From: Myxococcales bacterium
Lineage (GTDB): Bacteria; Myxococcota_A; Bradymonadia; UBA7976; UBA1532
Length of the DNA stretch: 64,000 nucleotides
Assembly (NCBI GenBank): GCA_020633435.1
Contig: JACKDP010000009.1
Location: 124,001-188,000, forward strand
Reading direction: 5' to 3'
The position numbers were made by a program, and so were the translations under genes. The notes beneath the pieces were generated by a model. That model searched no databases, had not been told where the DNA came from, and saw only the letters and a list, made by a program, of their open reading frames with translations. This document shows, one piece after another, positions 1 to 7,508 of this stretch (positions are counted from its first letter, which is position 1; each line of letters opens with the position of its first letter).

Positions 1-56
1 GCGAGGGCATGGCCGCCTTCACCGAGAAGCGCGACCCGGTCTTCCAGGGGCGCTGA
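1..56 (+). CDS. Enoyl-CoA hydratase, C-terminal fragment (partial at window edge)
   Basis: Only the last 17 codons are inside the window, read from base 3 and ending in TGA at 54-56. The tail (AFTEKRDPVFQGR) nearly matches the end of the complete enoyl-CoA hydratase at 2135-2917 (AFAEKRDPVFRGE), so this is very probably a second crotonase-family hydratase. Its stop codon overlaps the ATG of the next gene in an ATGA arrangement, which indicates translational coupling in the acyl-CoA degradation operon. Identity is inferred from the tail and context only. Confidence 0.7.
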   Translation, partial: EGMAAFTEKRDPVFQGR

Positions 57-1186
57 TGGATCTCGCCCTCACCCCCGCCCAGGCCGCCGCGCGCGACACC
101 GCCCGGCGCCTCGCCCAGGAGCTGCTGGCCCCCCACGCGCGCACCTTCGACGCCGAGCACACCTTCCCGACGGCCCACCTGCAGGCCCTCGCCCGCGCCG
201 GCCTCTTCGGGGTGAACATCCGGCCGGAGCACGGGGGCCTGGGGGCGGGCGCCGTCGCCTACGCCCTGGCGGTGCGCGAGCTCGCGGCGGCCTGCGCCGC
301 GACCACGGTGGCCATGATGGTCACCAACATGGTGGCCGAGGCCATCCAGACGTTCGGCGATGACGACCAGCGGGCGCGGTTCCTGCCCCGCATCACCAGC
401 GGGGAGTGGCCAGCGGCCGGCTTCAGCCTGAGCGAGCCGGGGGCCGGCAGCGACGCCTCGTCCCTGACGACGCGGGCGGTCCGGGACGGCGACGCCTACG
501 TGCTCGATGGCACCAAGGCGTGGGTCACCAGCGGCGGGCACGCGGGGCTCTACCTCGTGATGGCCCGGACGAATCCGGCGGAAAAGTCGAGGGGAATCAG
601 CGCCTTCCTGGTGCCGGGCGACGCACCGGGCCTGACGGCGACGAAGCCCGAGGAGAAGATGGGCCTGCGCGCCTCGGCCACCACCCAGCTCGTCCTGGAG
701 GGCTGCCGGGTGCCCGCCGCCAACCGCCTGGGCCCCGAGGGCATCGGCTTCCGCATCGCGATGACGAGCCTGGACGGCGGGCGGGTCGGCGTGAGCGCCC
801 AGGCCTGCGGCATCGCGACCGCCGCGCACGAGGCGGCCGTGGCCTACGCCCGCGCCCACCCCGCCGAGGGGGACGCCGCCACCCGCGCGGGCGAGATCGA
901 CGCCTGGGTGCGCGCCGGGTTCGGGCTCTGCCTGCGCGCCGCGAGCTTGAAGGACGCGGGCCGCCCGTTCACCCGCCCGGCCGCCATGGCCAAGCTCTAC
1001 TGCACCGAGATGGCCGGCCGCGCCTGCCAGCACGCCCTGCGCAGCCTCGGCCTCGCCGGCCAGGACGCCGCGGCCCGCGTCGAGCAGTACGCCCGCGACG
1101 CGCGCATCACGCGCATCTACGAGGGCACCAGCGAGGTGCAGCGCATCGTCATCGCCCGGGAGCTGCTGCGGGGCGTGTCGGCCTGA
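56..1186 (+). CDS. Acyl-CoA dehydrogenase (probably isovaleryl-CoA type)
   Basis: A 376-residue flavoenzyme of usual length for the family, expected to oxidise an acyl-CoA to the 2-enoyl-CoA using FAD and pass electrons to ETF in the cytoplasm. It has the usual order: helical N-domain (about 5-115), beta middle domain with the SLSEPGAGSD signature (about 123-132), and helical C-domain. The C-terminal YEGTSE motif places the likely catalytic Glu at residue 356. The ATG overlaps the preceding stop (ATGA). The next genes encode HMG-CoA lyase and an enoyl-CoA hydratase, the distal steps of leucine degradation, so isovaleryl-CoA is the most likely substrate. The substrate call rests on context and not on residues I can read. 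Confidence 0.9.
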   Translation: MDLALTPAQAAARDTARRLAQELLAPHARTFDAEHTFPTAHLQALARAGLFGVNIRPEHGGLGAGAVAYALAVRELAAACAATTVAMMVTNMVAEAIQTFGDDDQRARFLPRITSGEWPAAGFSLSEPGAGSDASSLTTRAVRDGDAYVLDGTKAWVTSGGHAGLYLVMARTNPAEKSRGISAFLVPGDAPGLTATKPEEKMGLRASATTQLVLEGCRVPAANRLGPEGIGFRIAMTSLDGGRVGVSAQACGIATAAHEAAVAYARAHPAEGDAATRAGEIDAWVRAGFGLCLRAASLKDAGRPFTRPAAMAKLYCTEMAGRACQHALRSLGLAGQDAAARVEQYARDARITRIYEGTSEVQRIVIARELLRGVSA

Positions 1187-1202
1187 GCGGCCTGGAGGTT
1201 CC

Positions 1203-2126
1203 ATGTTCGATGCGCTCCCGCCCCGCGTCCGCGTCTACGAGGTCGGCCCCCGGGACGGCCTGCAGAACGAGGCCGCCGTCGTGCCCACCGAGGGGAAGCT
1301 GCGCCTCATCGGCGCGCTGACGGCAGCAGGGCTGCCGCGTATCGAGATCACCAGCTTCGTGAACCCGCGCTGGATCCCGCCCCTGGCCGACGCGGAGTTC
1401 GTGGCCCAGGCGCTGCGGGCCGAGCCGGCGGCCGTGCGCGCCCGCTACACCGCCCTCGTGCCCAACGAGCGCGGCCTGGACCGGGCGCTGGCCGCCGGGC
1501 TGGGCGAGGTGGCGGTGTTCATGTCGGCCTCCGAGACGCACAACCGCCGCAACATCAACAAGTCGCGGGAAGAGACGTGGCCCGCCTTCGAGCCCGTCTT
1601 CGCCCGCTGCGCCGAGGCCGGCGTGGCCGTGCGCGCCTACGTCAGCACCGCCTGGGGGTGCCCGTACGAGGGCGCCGTCGCCCCCGAGGTCGTCCGGGAC
1701 GTCGCCGCGCGGCTCCTGGCGATGGGGGCCTACGAGATCAGCCTGGGCGACACCATCGGCGTCGGCACCCCGCTGCAGACGCGCCGGCTGCTGGACGTGC
1801 TGCTGGCCGCGCTGCCCGTCGAGCGGCTGGCGATGCACATGCACGACACCCGCGGCACGGCCCTGGCCAACTGCCTGGTCGGCCTGGAGGCGGGCATCAC
1901 CACCTTCGACGCCAGCGTCGGCGGCCTGGGCGGCTGCCCCTACGCCCCCGGCGCCAGCGGCAACCTCGCCACCGAGGACCTCGTCTACCTGCTGCACGGC
2001 ATGGGCATCGAGACGGGCATCGACCTGGACCGGCTGGTGGACGCGGGCCTCGTCGCCCGCGATCTGCTGGATCGCGACCTGCCCGGCCGCGCCCTCGCCG
2101 CCCTGGCCGCCTCCCGCAAGCATTGA
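1203..2126 (+). CDS. Hydroxymethylglutaryl-CoA lyase
   Basis: A 307-residue TIM-barrel lyase that cleaves HMG-CoA to acetyl-CoA and acetoacetate, the last step of leucine catabolism. Diagnostic motifs are complete: VGPRDGLQNE at residues 14-23 (catalytic R17, D18 and Q21), GDTIGVGTP, the metal-binding HMHDTRG, and the lyase signature GGLGGCPYAPGASGN with its catalytic Cys. ATG at 1203 follows a GGAGG-type ribosome site 16 bp after the dehydrogenase stop. The methylglutaconyl-CoA hydratase candidate starts 8 bp downstream. Length and motifs are typical, and nothing appears broken. Confidence 0.95.
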   Translation: MFDALPPRVRVYEVGPRDGLQNEAAVVPTEGKLRLIGALTAAGLPRIEITSFVNPRWIPPLADAEFVAQALRAEPAAVRARYTALVPNERGLDRALAAGLGEVAVFMSASETHNRRNINKSREETWPAFEPVFARCAEAGVAVRAYVSTAWGCPYEGAVAPEVVRDVAARLLAMGAYEISLGDTIGVGTPLQTRRLLDVLLAALPVERLAMHMHDTRGTALANCLVGLEAGITTFDASVGGLGGCPYAPGASGNLATEDLVYLLHGMGIETGIDLDRLVDAGLVARDLLDRDLPGRALAALAASRKH

Positions 2127-2134
2127 GGATCACA

Positions 2135-2917
2135 ATGGAATCCGAGAACACGAGGGTCATCGTCGAGGACCATGGGCCCGTCTGGCAGGTGCGCATCAAC
2201 GCGCCCGAGCGGCGCAACGCCCTGGGCATGGGGGTGGTCACCGGCCTGCTGGACGCCGCCGAGCGCGTGGCCCGCGAGCCCGGCGTCCGCGCCGTGGTGC
2301 TGAGCGGGAACGGGCCCCACGCCTTCTGCGCGGGCGCCGACCTGAAGGAGCGCCAGGGCATGCCCGAGCCGGCCGTCCGCGCGTTCGTGGGGCTGCTCAA
2401 CCGCACCTTCGACACCATCGCGGCCTCGCCGAAGGTCTGGATCGCGGCGCTGCACGGCGTGGCGCTGGGCGGCGGACTGGAGCTGGCCCTCGCCTGCGAC
2501 CTGCGGGTCGCCCGCGCCGGCACCGTGCTCGGGCTGCCCGAGGCCCGGCTGGGCATCCTGCCCGGGGCGGGCGGCACGCAGCGGCTGCCGCGCCTGATCG
2601 GCATCGCCCGCGCGAAGGCGCTCATCCTCACGGGCAGCCGCATCGACGCCGAGCGCGCCGAGGCCATCGGCCTGGTGAACGCGGTCGCCGACGACCACCT
2701 GGCCGCCGCCGACGCCCTCGCCGCCGAGGTGACCCGCTGCGCCCCGGTGAGCCTGACCCAGGCCAAGGCCGCCATCGACCAGGGCTTCGACCTGCCCATC
2801 GAGGCCGGCCTGCGCTGGGAGCGCGCCTGCTACGCCGTGACCATCCCCACCCAGGACCGGCTGGAGGCCCTGGCGGCCTTCGCCGAGAAGCGCGATCCGG
2901 TCTTCCGCGGCGAGTAG
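2135..2917 (+). CDS. Enoyl-CoA hydratase/isomerase (methylglutaconyl-CoA hydratase candidate)
   Basis: A 260-residue crotonase-fold protein. It shows the oxyanion-hole segments FCAGADLKER and LHGVALGGGLELALACD, and the catalytic-Glu segment LPEARLGILPGAGGTQRL. In this operon its likely job is hydration of 3-methylglutaconyl-CoA to HMG-CoA, feeding the adjacent lyase. ATG 2135 lies 8 bp after the lyase stop; longer readings that begin inside the lyase gene are out-of-frame artefacts. The 3' end overlaps the proposed start region of the next gene. Confidence 0.9.
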   Translation: MESENTRVIVEDHGPVWQVRINAPERRNALGMGVVTGLLDAAERVAREPGVRAVVLSGNGPHAFCAGADLKERQGMPEPAVRAFVGLLNRTFDTIAASPKVWIAALHGVALGGGLELALACDLRVARAGTVLGLPEARLGILPGAGGTQRLPRLIGIARAKALILTGSRIDAERAEAIGLVNAVADDHLAAADALAAEVTRCAPVSLTQAKAAIDQGFDLPIEAGLRWERACYAVTIPTQDRLEALAAFAEKRDPVFRGE

Positions 2918-3854
2918 CGTCGCCCTCGCGCTCGGGCTGCTGGCTGGCGGCCCCGCGGCGGCCGCGCCGTGGGTCCCCCCCGGCGGCGCGGCGCAGATCC
3001 CCCTGTGGCCGGGCACGCCCCCCGACGCGCTGCCCGCCGCCGGCCCCGAGACGACCCGCACCGTCCGCGCCCGGCCCGTCGCCGGCCGCCCCTGGCTGAA
3101 GATCCGCAACGTCAGCCAGCCCACCGTGACCGTCTTCCCGGCGAGCGGGCCCGCCACCGGGGCCGCCGTGGTCGTCTTCCCGGGCGGCGGCTACCGGGCC
3201 CTGGCCATCGATCTCGAAGGCACCGAGGTCTGCGACTGGCTCACGCCGCTGGGGATCACCTGCGCCGTGCTCAAGTACCGCGTGCCGGGGACGGGGCCCC
3301 ACTGGGACGAGGCCTGCCGCTGCCATCGCACGCCTGCAGCGCCCCTGGCCCTGCAGGACGCCCAGCGCGCCGTGGGGCTGCTGCGCGCGCAGGCGGACCG
3401 CTGGGGCCTCGATCCGCGCAAGATCGGGGTGCTGGGCTTCTCGGCGGGCGGCCACCTGGTGGCCGATCTGAGCACCCACCACCGGCGCCGCGCCTACCCG
3501 GCCGTCGACGCGGCCGACGCGGTCGCCTGCCGCCCCGACTTCGCCATCGTCCTCTACCCGGGCCACATGCTGGAGGGGACGACGGGGCCGTTCGAGCTCA
3601 ACCCCACGCTCCCGGTGGACGCCAGCGTGCCGCCGACGCTGCTCGTCCACGCCCAGGACGATCCGGTGGACGACGTGAAGAACACGCTCGTGTACTACAC
3701 CGCGCTCCAGCGGGCCGGGGTGCCCACCGAGCTGCACCTCTACGCCACCGGCGGCCACGCCTTCGGCCTGCGCCCCCAGGCCCACCCCATTACCGCCTGG
3801 CCCCGGCTGGCCGAGGCCTGGCTGCGGTCCCTCAGCGTCCTGCCGCCGCCCTGA
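2895..3854 (+). CDS. Exported alpha/beta-hydrolase (BD-FAE/acetyl-esterase-like); start unusual
   Basis: An alpha/beta-hydrolase with an FPGGGYR oxyanion loop, nucleophile elbow GFSAGGH, a plausible acid in QDDPVDDVKN and a catalytic His in GGHAFGL. This resembles BD-FAE-type esterases that deacylate plant polymers or small esters. The first standard start is GTG 3126, but the same frame upstream encodes the family-typical PLWPGTPP segment and a clean signal peptide (VALALGLLAGGPAAAA). That frame opens after a TGA at 2838 and contains no ATG, GTG or TTG before 3126. ATC 2895, just behind GAGAAG, would give 319 residues; CTG 2937 is an alternative. The coordinates use ATC 2895 as a best guess. 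An upstream indel is also possible. Confidence 0.6.
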   Translation: MRSSAASSVALALGLLAGGPAAAAPWVPPGGAAQIPLWPGTPPDALPAAGPETTRTVRARPVAGRPWLKIRNVSQPTVTVFPASGPATGAAVVVFPGGGYRALAIDLEGTEVCDWLTPLGITCAVLKYRVPGTGPHWDEACRCHRTPAAPLALQDAQRAVGLLRAQADRWGLDPRKIGVLGFSAGGHLVADLSTHHRRRAYPAVDAADAVACRPDFAIVLYPGHMLEGTTGPFELNPTLPVDASVPPTLLVHAQDDPVDDVKNTLVYYTALQRAGVPTELHLYATGGHAFGLRPQAHPITAWPRLAEAWLRSLSVLPPP

Positions 3855-3889
3855 TTGCCGACCGCGGCGCCCTTCGCCATGCTCCGGCG

Positions 3890-5095
3890 ATGCGCGCCAC
3901 GCCCCTGCTCGTCCTGCTCCTCACCGGATCCGCGCTCGCGTACGTCACGCCCCAGGGTGGCCGGGTGCGCTGGGCGGCGCCGCCGCAGCCGGGAATCACC
4001 AGCTGTTCCGCTGACTTGCCGCTCGACGACTGCCGCGCGGCGGTGGCCGCAGCGTTCGCGACGTGGGCGGCGGTCGACGGCGCGCCCCTGCCCTTGCCCG
4101 CGCTGGTGGATGGCCCGGCGGACGTCACGGTGGGCTTCGTGGCCGACCGGCCCGACCTGCGGGGCGTGCTCGGCGTGACGCTGACGACGACCGACGGGGA
4201 CCGCGTGGTGGCCGCGGAGGTGCTGCTGAACGACGACTTCCGCTGGTCCATCGCCGGGCCTCGGGGGACGTTCCGGGTGCAGGCGACCGCCACGCACGAG
4301 ATCGGCCATGCGCTCGGGCTGGCCCACAGCGCCGACCGCGCCGCGACGATGTACTGGCACTACGACGAGGGCGGCGCGGCGCTCGGCGAGGACGATCGGC
4401 GGGGCCTGCGGTTCCTGTACGGGGACGCGGCCGGCCTGGGCGGACCCTGCGACCAGTGCGCCCTGCCGGCGGACTGCGCGGACGCCATCTGCCTGCAGCG
4501 ACCGTCCGAGCCCGGGCGGGCGTACTGCGCGGTGCCGTGCGGCGGTGGGTGCCCCGCGGGGTACGACTGCGTGGGCCTCGTCGGCGGCGGGGACGCCTGC
4601 GTCCCGCGGCGCGGCTTCTGCGGTGACGGCGTGGGCCTGCCGCGGGGCGCGTACTGCTGGGGGCCGGGCCAGTGCGGGCCGGACGCCTGCGTGGTGTTCC
4701 CCGGCGACGCGCGCTGCAGCCCGGCGTGCCGCGGGCCGGCGGACTGTGGCGCTGGCACCCTCTGCGCCCTGGACGGCGACGGCCTGCCGCGGACCTGCCT
4801 GCCGCCCGGCGACCGACCCCTCGGCGCGGCGTGCGGCTGGGCGACGGACTGCGCGGGCGGGGTGTGCGGGGCCGACGGCCGGTGCAGCCAGTGGTGCGCG
4901 GGGGGGTGCCCGGCGGGCTGGCGGTGCGCGCCGGACGCGCGCTTTGGCGACGCCCCGCGCGTGTGCGTGCCCGCGGCCCCGGTCGACGTCGGCGTGCCCG
5001 ACGCGGCGGTCGCGGATGGCGCGGTCGACGCGAGTCTGGCCGACGCGAGCCTGGCCGACGCGCGATCTGCCCGACGCGGCGCCAGCTGCCCCTGA
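3890..5095 (+). CDS. Matrixin-like secreted metalloprotease, frameshifted before its C-terminal tail
   Basis: It starts with a signal peptide (LLVLLLTGSALA). The catalytic domain carries the zinc motif HEIGHALGLAHS and a Met-turn candidate (ATMYWHY), so it is a metzincin/M10-type protease. A Cys-rich region of about 200 residues follows, then an Asp/Ala linker. The 15-base linker repeat gains one base near 5063 and this frame stops at 5095. Removing that base continues the linker in the next frame and ends in a MYXO-CTERM-like tail (GCTQAP, hydrophobic stretch, RRR) by about 5290. The intact product would therefore be a surface-anchored protease. ATG 3890 is 35 bp after the esterase stop. Confidence 0.75.
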   Translation: MRATPLLVLLLTGSALAYVTPQGGRVRWAAPPQPGITSCSADLPLDDCRAAVAAAFATWAAVDGAPLPLPALVDGPADVTVGFVADRPDLRGVLGVTLTTTDGDRVVAAEVLLNDDFRWSIAGPRGTFRVQATATHEIGHALGLAHSADRAATMYWHYDEGGAALGEDDRRGLRFLYGDAAGLGGPCDQCALPADCADAICLQRPSEPGRAYCAVPCGGGCPAGYDCVGLVGGGDACVPRRGFCGDGVGLPRGAYCWGPGQCGPDACVVFPGDARCSPACRGPADCGAGTLCALDGDGLPRTCLPPGDRPLGAACGWATDCAGGVCGADGRCSQWCAGGCPAGWRCAPDARFGDAPRVCVPAAPVDVGVPDAAVADGAVDASLADASLADARSARRGASCP

Positions 5096-5417
5096 CGCGG
5101 CCCTGCCCGACGCGGCTGCCACGGTCGACGCGGCCCGGCCCGACGCGGCCCGGCCAGACGGCGCACCCGCCACGGCCGACGCCCTCGTCGTGGCCGCGGC
5201 CGCCGACGACGCCAGCGGCTGCACCCAGGCCCCGGGCGCCGCCCCCGCGTGGCCGCTGTGGTCCCTGCTGATCCTGGGCGTCAGGCGACGCGGACGACCT
5301 CGGCGACGGACGTCCGGCCCGCCCGCACCAGCTCGAAGCCGGCGGCCCGCAGGCCGTACAGCCCCCGCGCCTCCATCGTCTGCCGCAGCTCGGCGCGGGT
5401 GGTCGCGGGCGACTTGA
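5064..5417 (+). pseudogene. Out-of-frame C-terminal tail of the matrixin-like protease
   Basis: This frame continues the Asp/Ala-rich linker (DLPDAAPAAPDAALPDAA) without interruption and then gives GCTQAPG, a hydrophobic segment (WPLWSLLILG) and an Arg cluster, the pattern of a MYXO-CTERM sorting tail. It belongs with the gene at 3890 and is displaced by one base. The frame runs on to TGA 5417 through the convergent ATPase gene; residues after the Arg cluster (about 5290) are probably meaningless. Sequencing error or genuine frameshift cannot be separated here. Confidence 0.6.
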
Positions 5418-6438
5418 CCCGGTCGGCCAGGTCGTCGTCCACCTCCACCAGCTCGAAGATGCCGAGCCGGCCCACATAGCCCGTGCCCCCGCACTTCGGG
5501 CAGCCGACGGCCTGGAAGGTGTAGTGCAGGTCGGCGTGGTGTGGGCCCAGCAGGGCGCGGGTGCCGGCGTCGATCTCGACGCGCATCCGGCAGGCCACGC
5601 AGAGCGTCCGCACGAGCCGCTGGCCCAGCACGGCCTCCAGCGCGGAGGCCACGACGTACCGCTCCAGGCCCAGGTCGAACAGGCGCACGAACGTCTCGAT
5701 GGCGCTCGCCGTGTGCAGCGACGAGAGCACCAGGTGCCCCGTCAGGGCGGCCTTGAAGGCGATCTCGGCCGTCTCGGCGTCGCGCATCTCGCCCACCAGG
5801 ATGACGTCGGGGTCCTGGCGGAGGATGGCGCGCAGGCCGGTGGCGAAGGTGAAGCCGATGCGCGGGTTGGCCTGCCCCTGAATGACGTCGGGGAACCGGT
5901 ACTCGATGGGATCTTCCAGCGTCTGCACGTTGCGGCTGCGGGCGTCCATCTGCCGCAACATGGCGTAAAGACTGGTGGTTTTCCCGCTGCCCGTGGGCCC
6001 CGTCACCAGCACCATGCCGTGCGGCCGCGACGAGAGCGCGCGCAGCCGGCTGGCCAGGGCCGCGCCCATGCCCATGCGCTCGAACGTCAGGCGGGCGTCG
6101 TCCTGCACCAGCAGCCGCAGCACCACCTTCTCGCCGTACTCGGTGGGGAACGTCGACAAGCGGACGTCCACGTCGCGCGCCGGCAGCTCCAGCCGGAAGG
6201 CGCCATCCTGGGGCAGACGCTTCTCGGCGATGTCCAGCCGGGCCATCACCTTCAGGCGGCTGACCACCGCGCCCCGCAGATCGGCGGGCACGGTCGGCCG
6301 CTCCACGAGCATGCCGTCGATGCGGAAGCGCACCCGCACCACGTCGTCGCGAGGCTCCACATGGACGTCGCTGGCGCCCTCGGCGACGGCCCGCTCCAGC
6401 ATCCGGTCGACCAGCGCGACGGCCCCGGCTTCGCTCAC
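5281..6438 (-). CDS. GspE/PilB/PilT-type secretion ATPase, short form lacking the N-terminal domain
   Basis: A 385-residue type II/IV-pilus secretion ATPase. Visible motifs are Walker A GPTGSGKTTS, Asp box LEDPIEYR, Walker B ILVGEMRDAETAE, His box LSSLHTASA, and a zinc site made of CVAC and CPKC in the C-terminal third. GspE and PilB usually exceed 500 residues and carry an N-terminal GspE-N domain, which is absent here. The GTG start at 6438 overlaps the stop of the upstream membrane protein gene (GTGA), so the two are coupled. No other secretion or pilus genes are near, so its partner machine is unknown. The 3' end overlaps the convergent tail of the protease reading. Confidence 0.85.
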   Translation of the reverse strand: MSEAGAVALVDRMLERAVAEGASDVHVEPRDDVVRVRFRIDGMLVERPTVPADLRGAVVSRLKVMARLDIAEKRLPQDGAFRLELPARDVDVRLSTFPTEYGEKVVLRLLVQDDARLTFERMGMGAALASRLRALSSRPHGMVLVTGPTGSGKTTSLYAMLRQMDARSRNVQTLEDPIEYRFPDVIQGQANPRIGFTFATGLRAILRQDPDVILVGEMRDAETAEIAFKAALTGHLVLSSLHTASAIETFVRLFDLGLERYVVASALEAVLGQRLVRTLCVACRMRVEIDAGTRALLGPHHADLHYTFQAVGCPKCGGTGYVGRLGIFELVEVDDDLADRVKSPATTRAELRQTMEARGLYGLRAAGFELVRAGRTSVAEVVRVA

Positions 6439-7055
6439 CCCTCGACCTCCTCCAGCGACCGCAGGCCCCCCGTCACGCTCAGGACGTTGAGGAGCGCGAC
6501 GGTGACGAAGGCCACCACCACCCCGGCGATGATGATGGCGGACAGGCCCGCGAACCCACCCTGCCACATGACGACCCGCACGATCAGCAGGCAGACGAAC
6601 GCCACCAGGAGGTTGGCGCTGGCGCGGTGGCAGCGGGCCACGAGCGCGGGGGCCTGGGCGTCCTCGGCCGAGCCGCGGATGGAGGCGACCATGGACAGCA
6701 TGCCGATGAGCCCCAGCAGCTCGGTGATGGCCTCGGCCACCGGCACCTGCTCGACGGACAGGGGCGAGTCGTAGAAGCCCATGAAGGCCGCGTAGATCTC
6801 GGAGGCGGTGGCGAGCCCGAAGGCGAGGCCGGCCGCGTGGGTGCGGAAGCCCTGGGCGCCCGAGGCCATCAGGACGCCGCCCAGCGGCCCGACCACCCAG
6901 AGCAGCCGGTGCAGCCAGGGCCCGAGCGGGTGATCGTACTGCGTCGCCAGGACGAGCAGCGGCACCCCCACCGCGGCCATGACGGTGCGGATCGTCAAGC
7001 CCAGGGTGAACCGGGCCAGGGCGCTCTCCTCGCCCGCCTCGAGGACCTTCGCCAT
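6435..7055 (-). CDS. Multi-pass membrane protein of unknown function
   Basis: 206 residues with about five or six hydrophobic segments (near residues 22-42, 50-65, 75-92, 108-125, 148-165 and 172-195) and a charged N-terminus. I recognise no family. It is cotranscribed with the short GspE-like ATPase through a 4-bp GTGA overlap, so it may be the inner-membrane partner of that ATPase. It is not GspF-like by eye, lacking the helical cytoplasmic domains of that family. ATG 7055 is the only sensible start. Confidence 0.6.
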   Translation of the reverse strand: MAKVLEAGEESALARFTLGLTIRTVMAAVGVPLLVLATQYDHPLGPWLHRLLWVVGPLGGVLMASGAQGFRTHAAGLAFGLATASEIYAAFMGFYDSPLSVEQVPVAEAITELLGLIGMLSMVASIRGSAEDAQAPALVARCHRASANLLVAFVCLLIVRVVMWQGGFAGLSAIIIAGVVVAFVTVALLNVLSVTGGLRSLEEVEG

Positions 7056-7120
7056 CCGTGCCTCCTGCGCGTCGCCCCGGCAAGGTCCGCCAACGGCGCG
7101 GCCGGCGCAAGCGTCTGCGC

Positions 7121-7339
7121 TCAGGGGCCGCAGCGGGCGGCCGGCTCGCAGAGGCGCCCCTCGCCGTCATCCACGCACACGAGCTGGCCCCCCGAGGCGA
7201 TCATGGTGGCGCGGCAGGGGCGGACGTGGGGCGGGGCGTCGGCGCACCAGACGCAGGGCGGCCCCGCCCCGCCGCCCGCGCCCGCCTCGCCACCCCCGCT
7301 GCCGCACCCCACCAGCAGCACCACCACCAGCCCACGCAT
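7121..7339 (-). CDS. Small lipoprotein, unknown function
   Basis: A 72-residue ORF starting at ATG 7339 (MRGLVVVLLVGC), which places a lipobox (LVGC) after a short hydrophobic stretch. A Gly/Ala linker and a Cys-containing tail (CVWCADAP, CVDDGEGRLC) follow. A longer ATG start at 7363 would spoil the signal peptide. It lies 65 bp upstream of the membrane protein/ATPase pair on the same strand and is divergent from the SpoIID gene. The function is unknown. Confidence 0.5.
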   Translation of the reverse strand: MRGLVVVLLVGCGSGGGEAGAGGGAGPPCVWCADAPPHVRPCRATMIASGGQLVCVDDGEGRLCEPAARCGP

Positions 7340-7508
7340 CCCACGCCTCCGCGTGCTTCCCACCGCCGGGCCGACTACAATCGGCGCGCGGCGGGTGCCG
7401 GGCCCCAGTGTGGGCCGACCCCGGCCGGGTGGAAATGGTGCTGAATGAGGCGGGAAAACGGCGGTCGGACGCGCGTCCCTCCCCCGGCCCGATCATTTCG
7501 GAGGAAAC
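7340..7508. promoter_or_regulatory. Divergent intergenic region with strong RBS for the SpoIID-type gene
   Basis: A 169-bp gap between divergent genes that presumably holds both promoters. A GGAGG ribosome site at 7500-7504 sits four bases before ATG 7509 and settles that start. I see no convincing -35/-10 pair or operator. Confidence 0.4.

Noticed and set aside
5281..5417. Protease tail truly extending 137 bp into the convergent ATPase gene
   Set aside because: Residues after the Arg cluster have no sorting-signal character and coincide with antisense of a conserved ATPase C-terminus. The real stop was probably lost or shifted near 5290.
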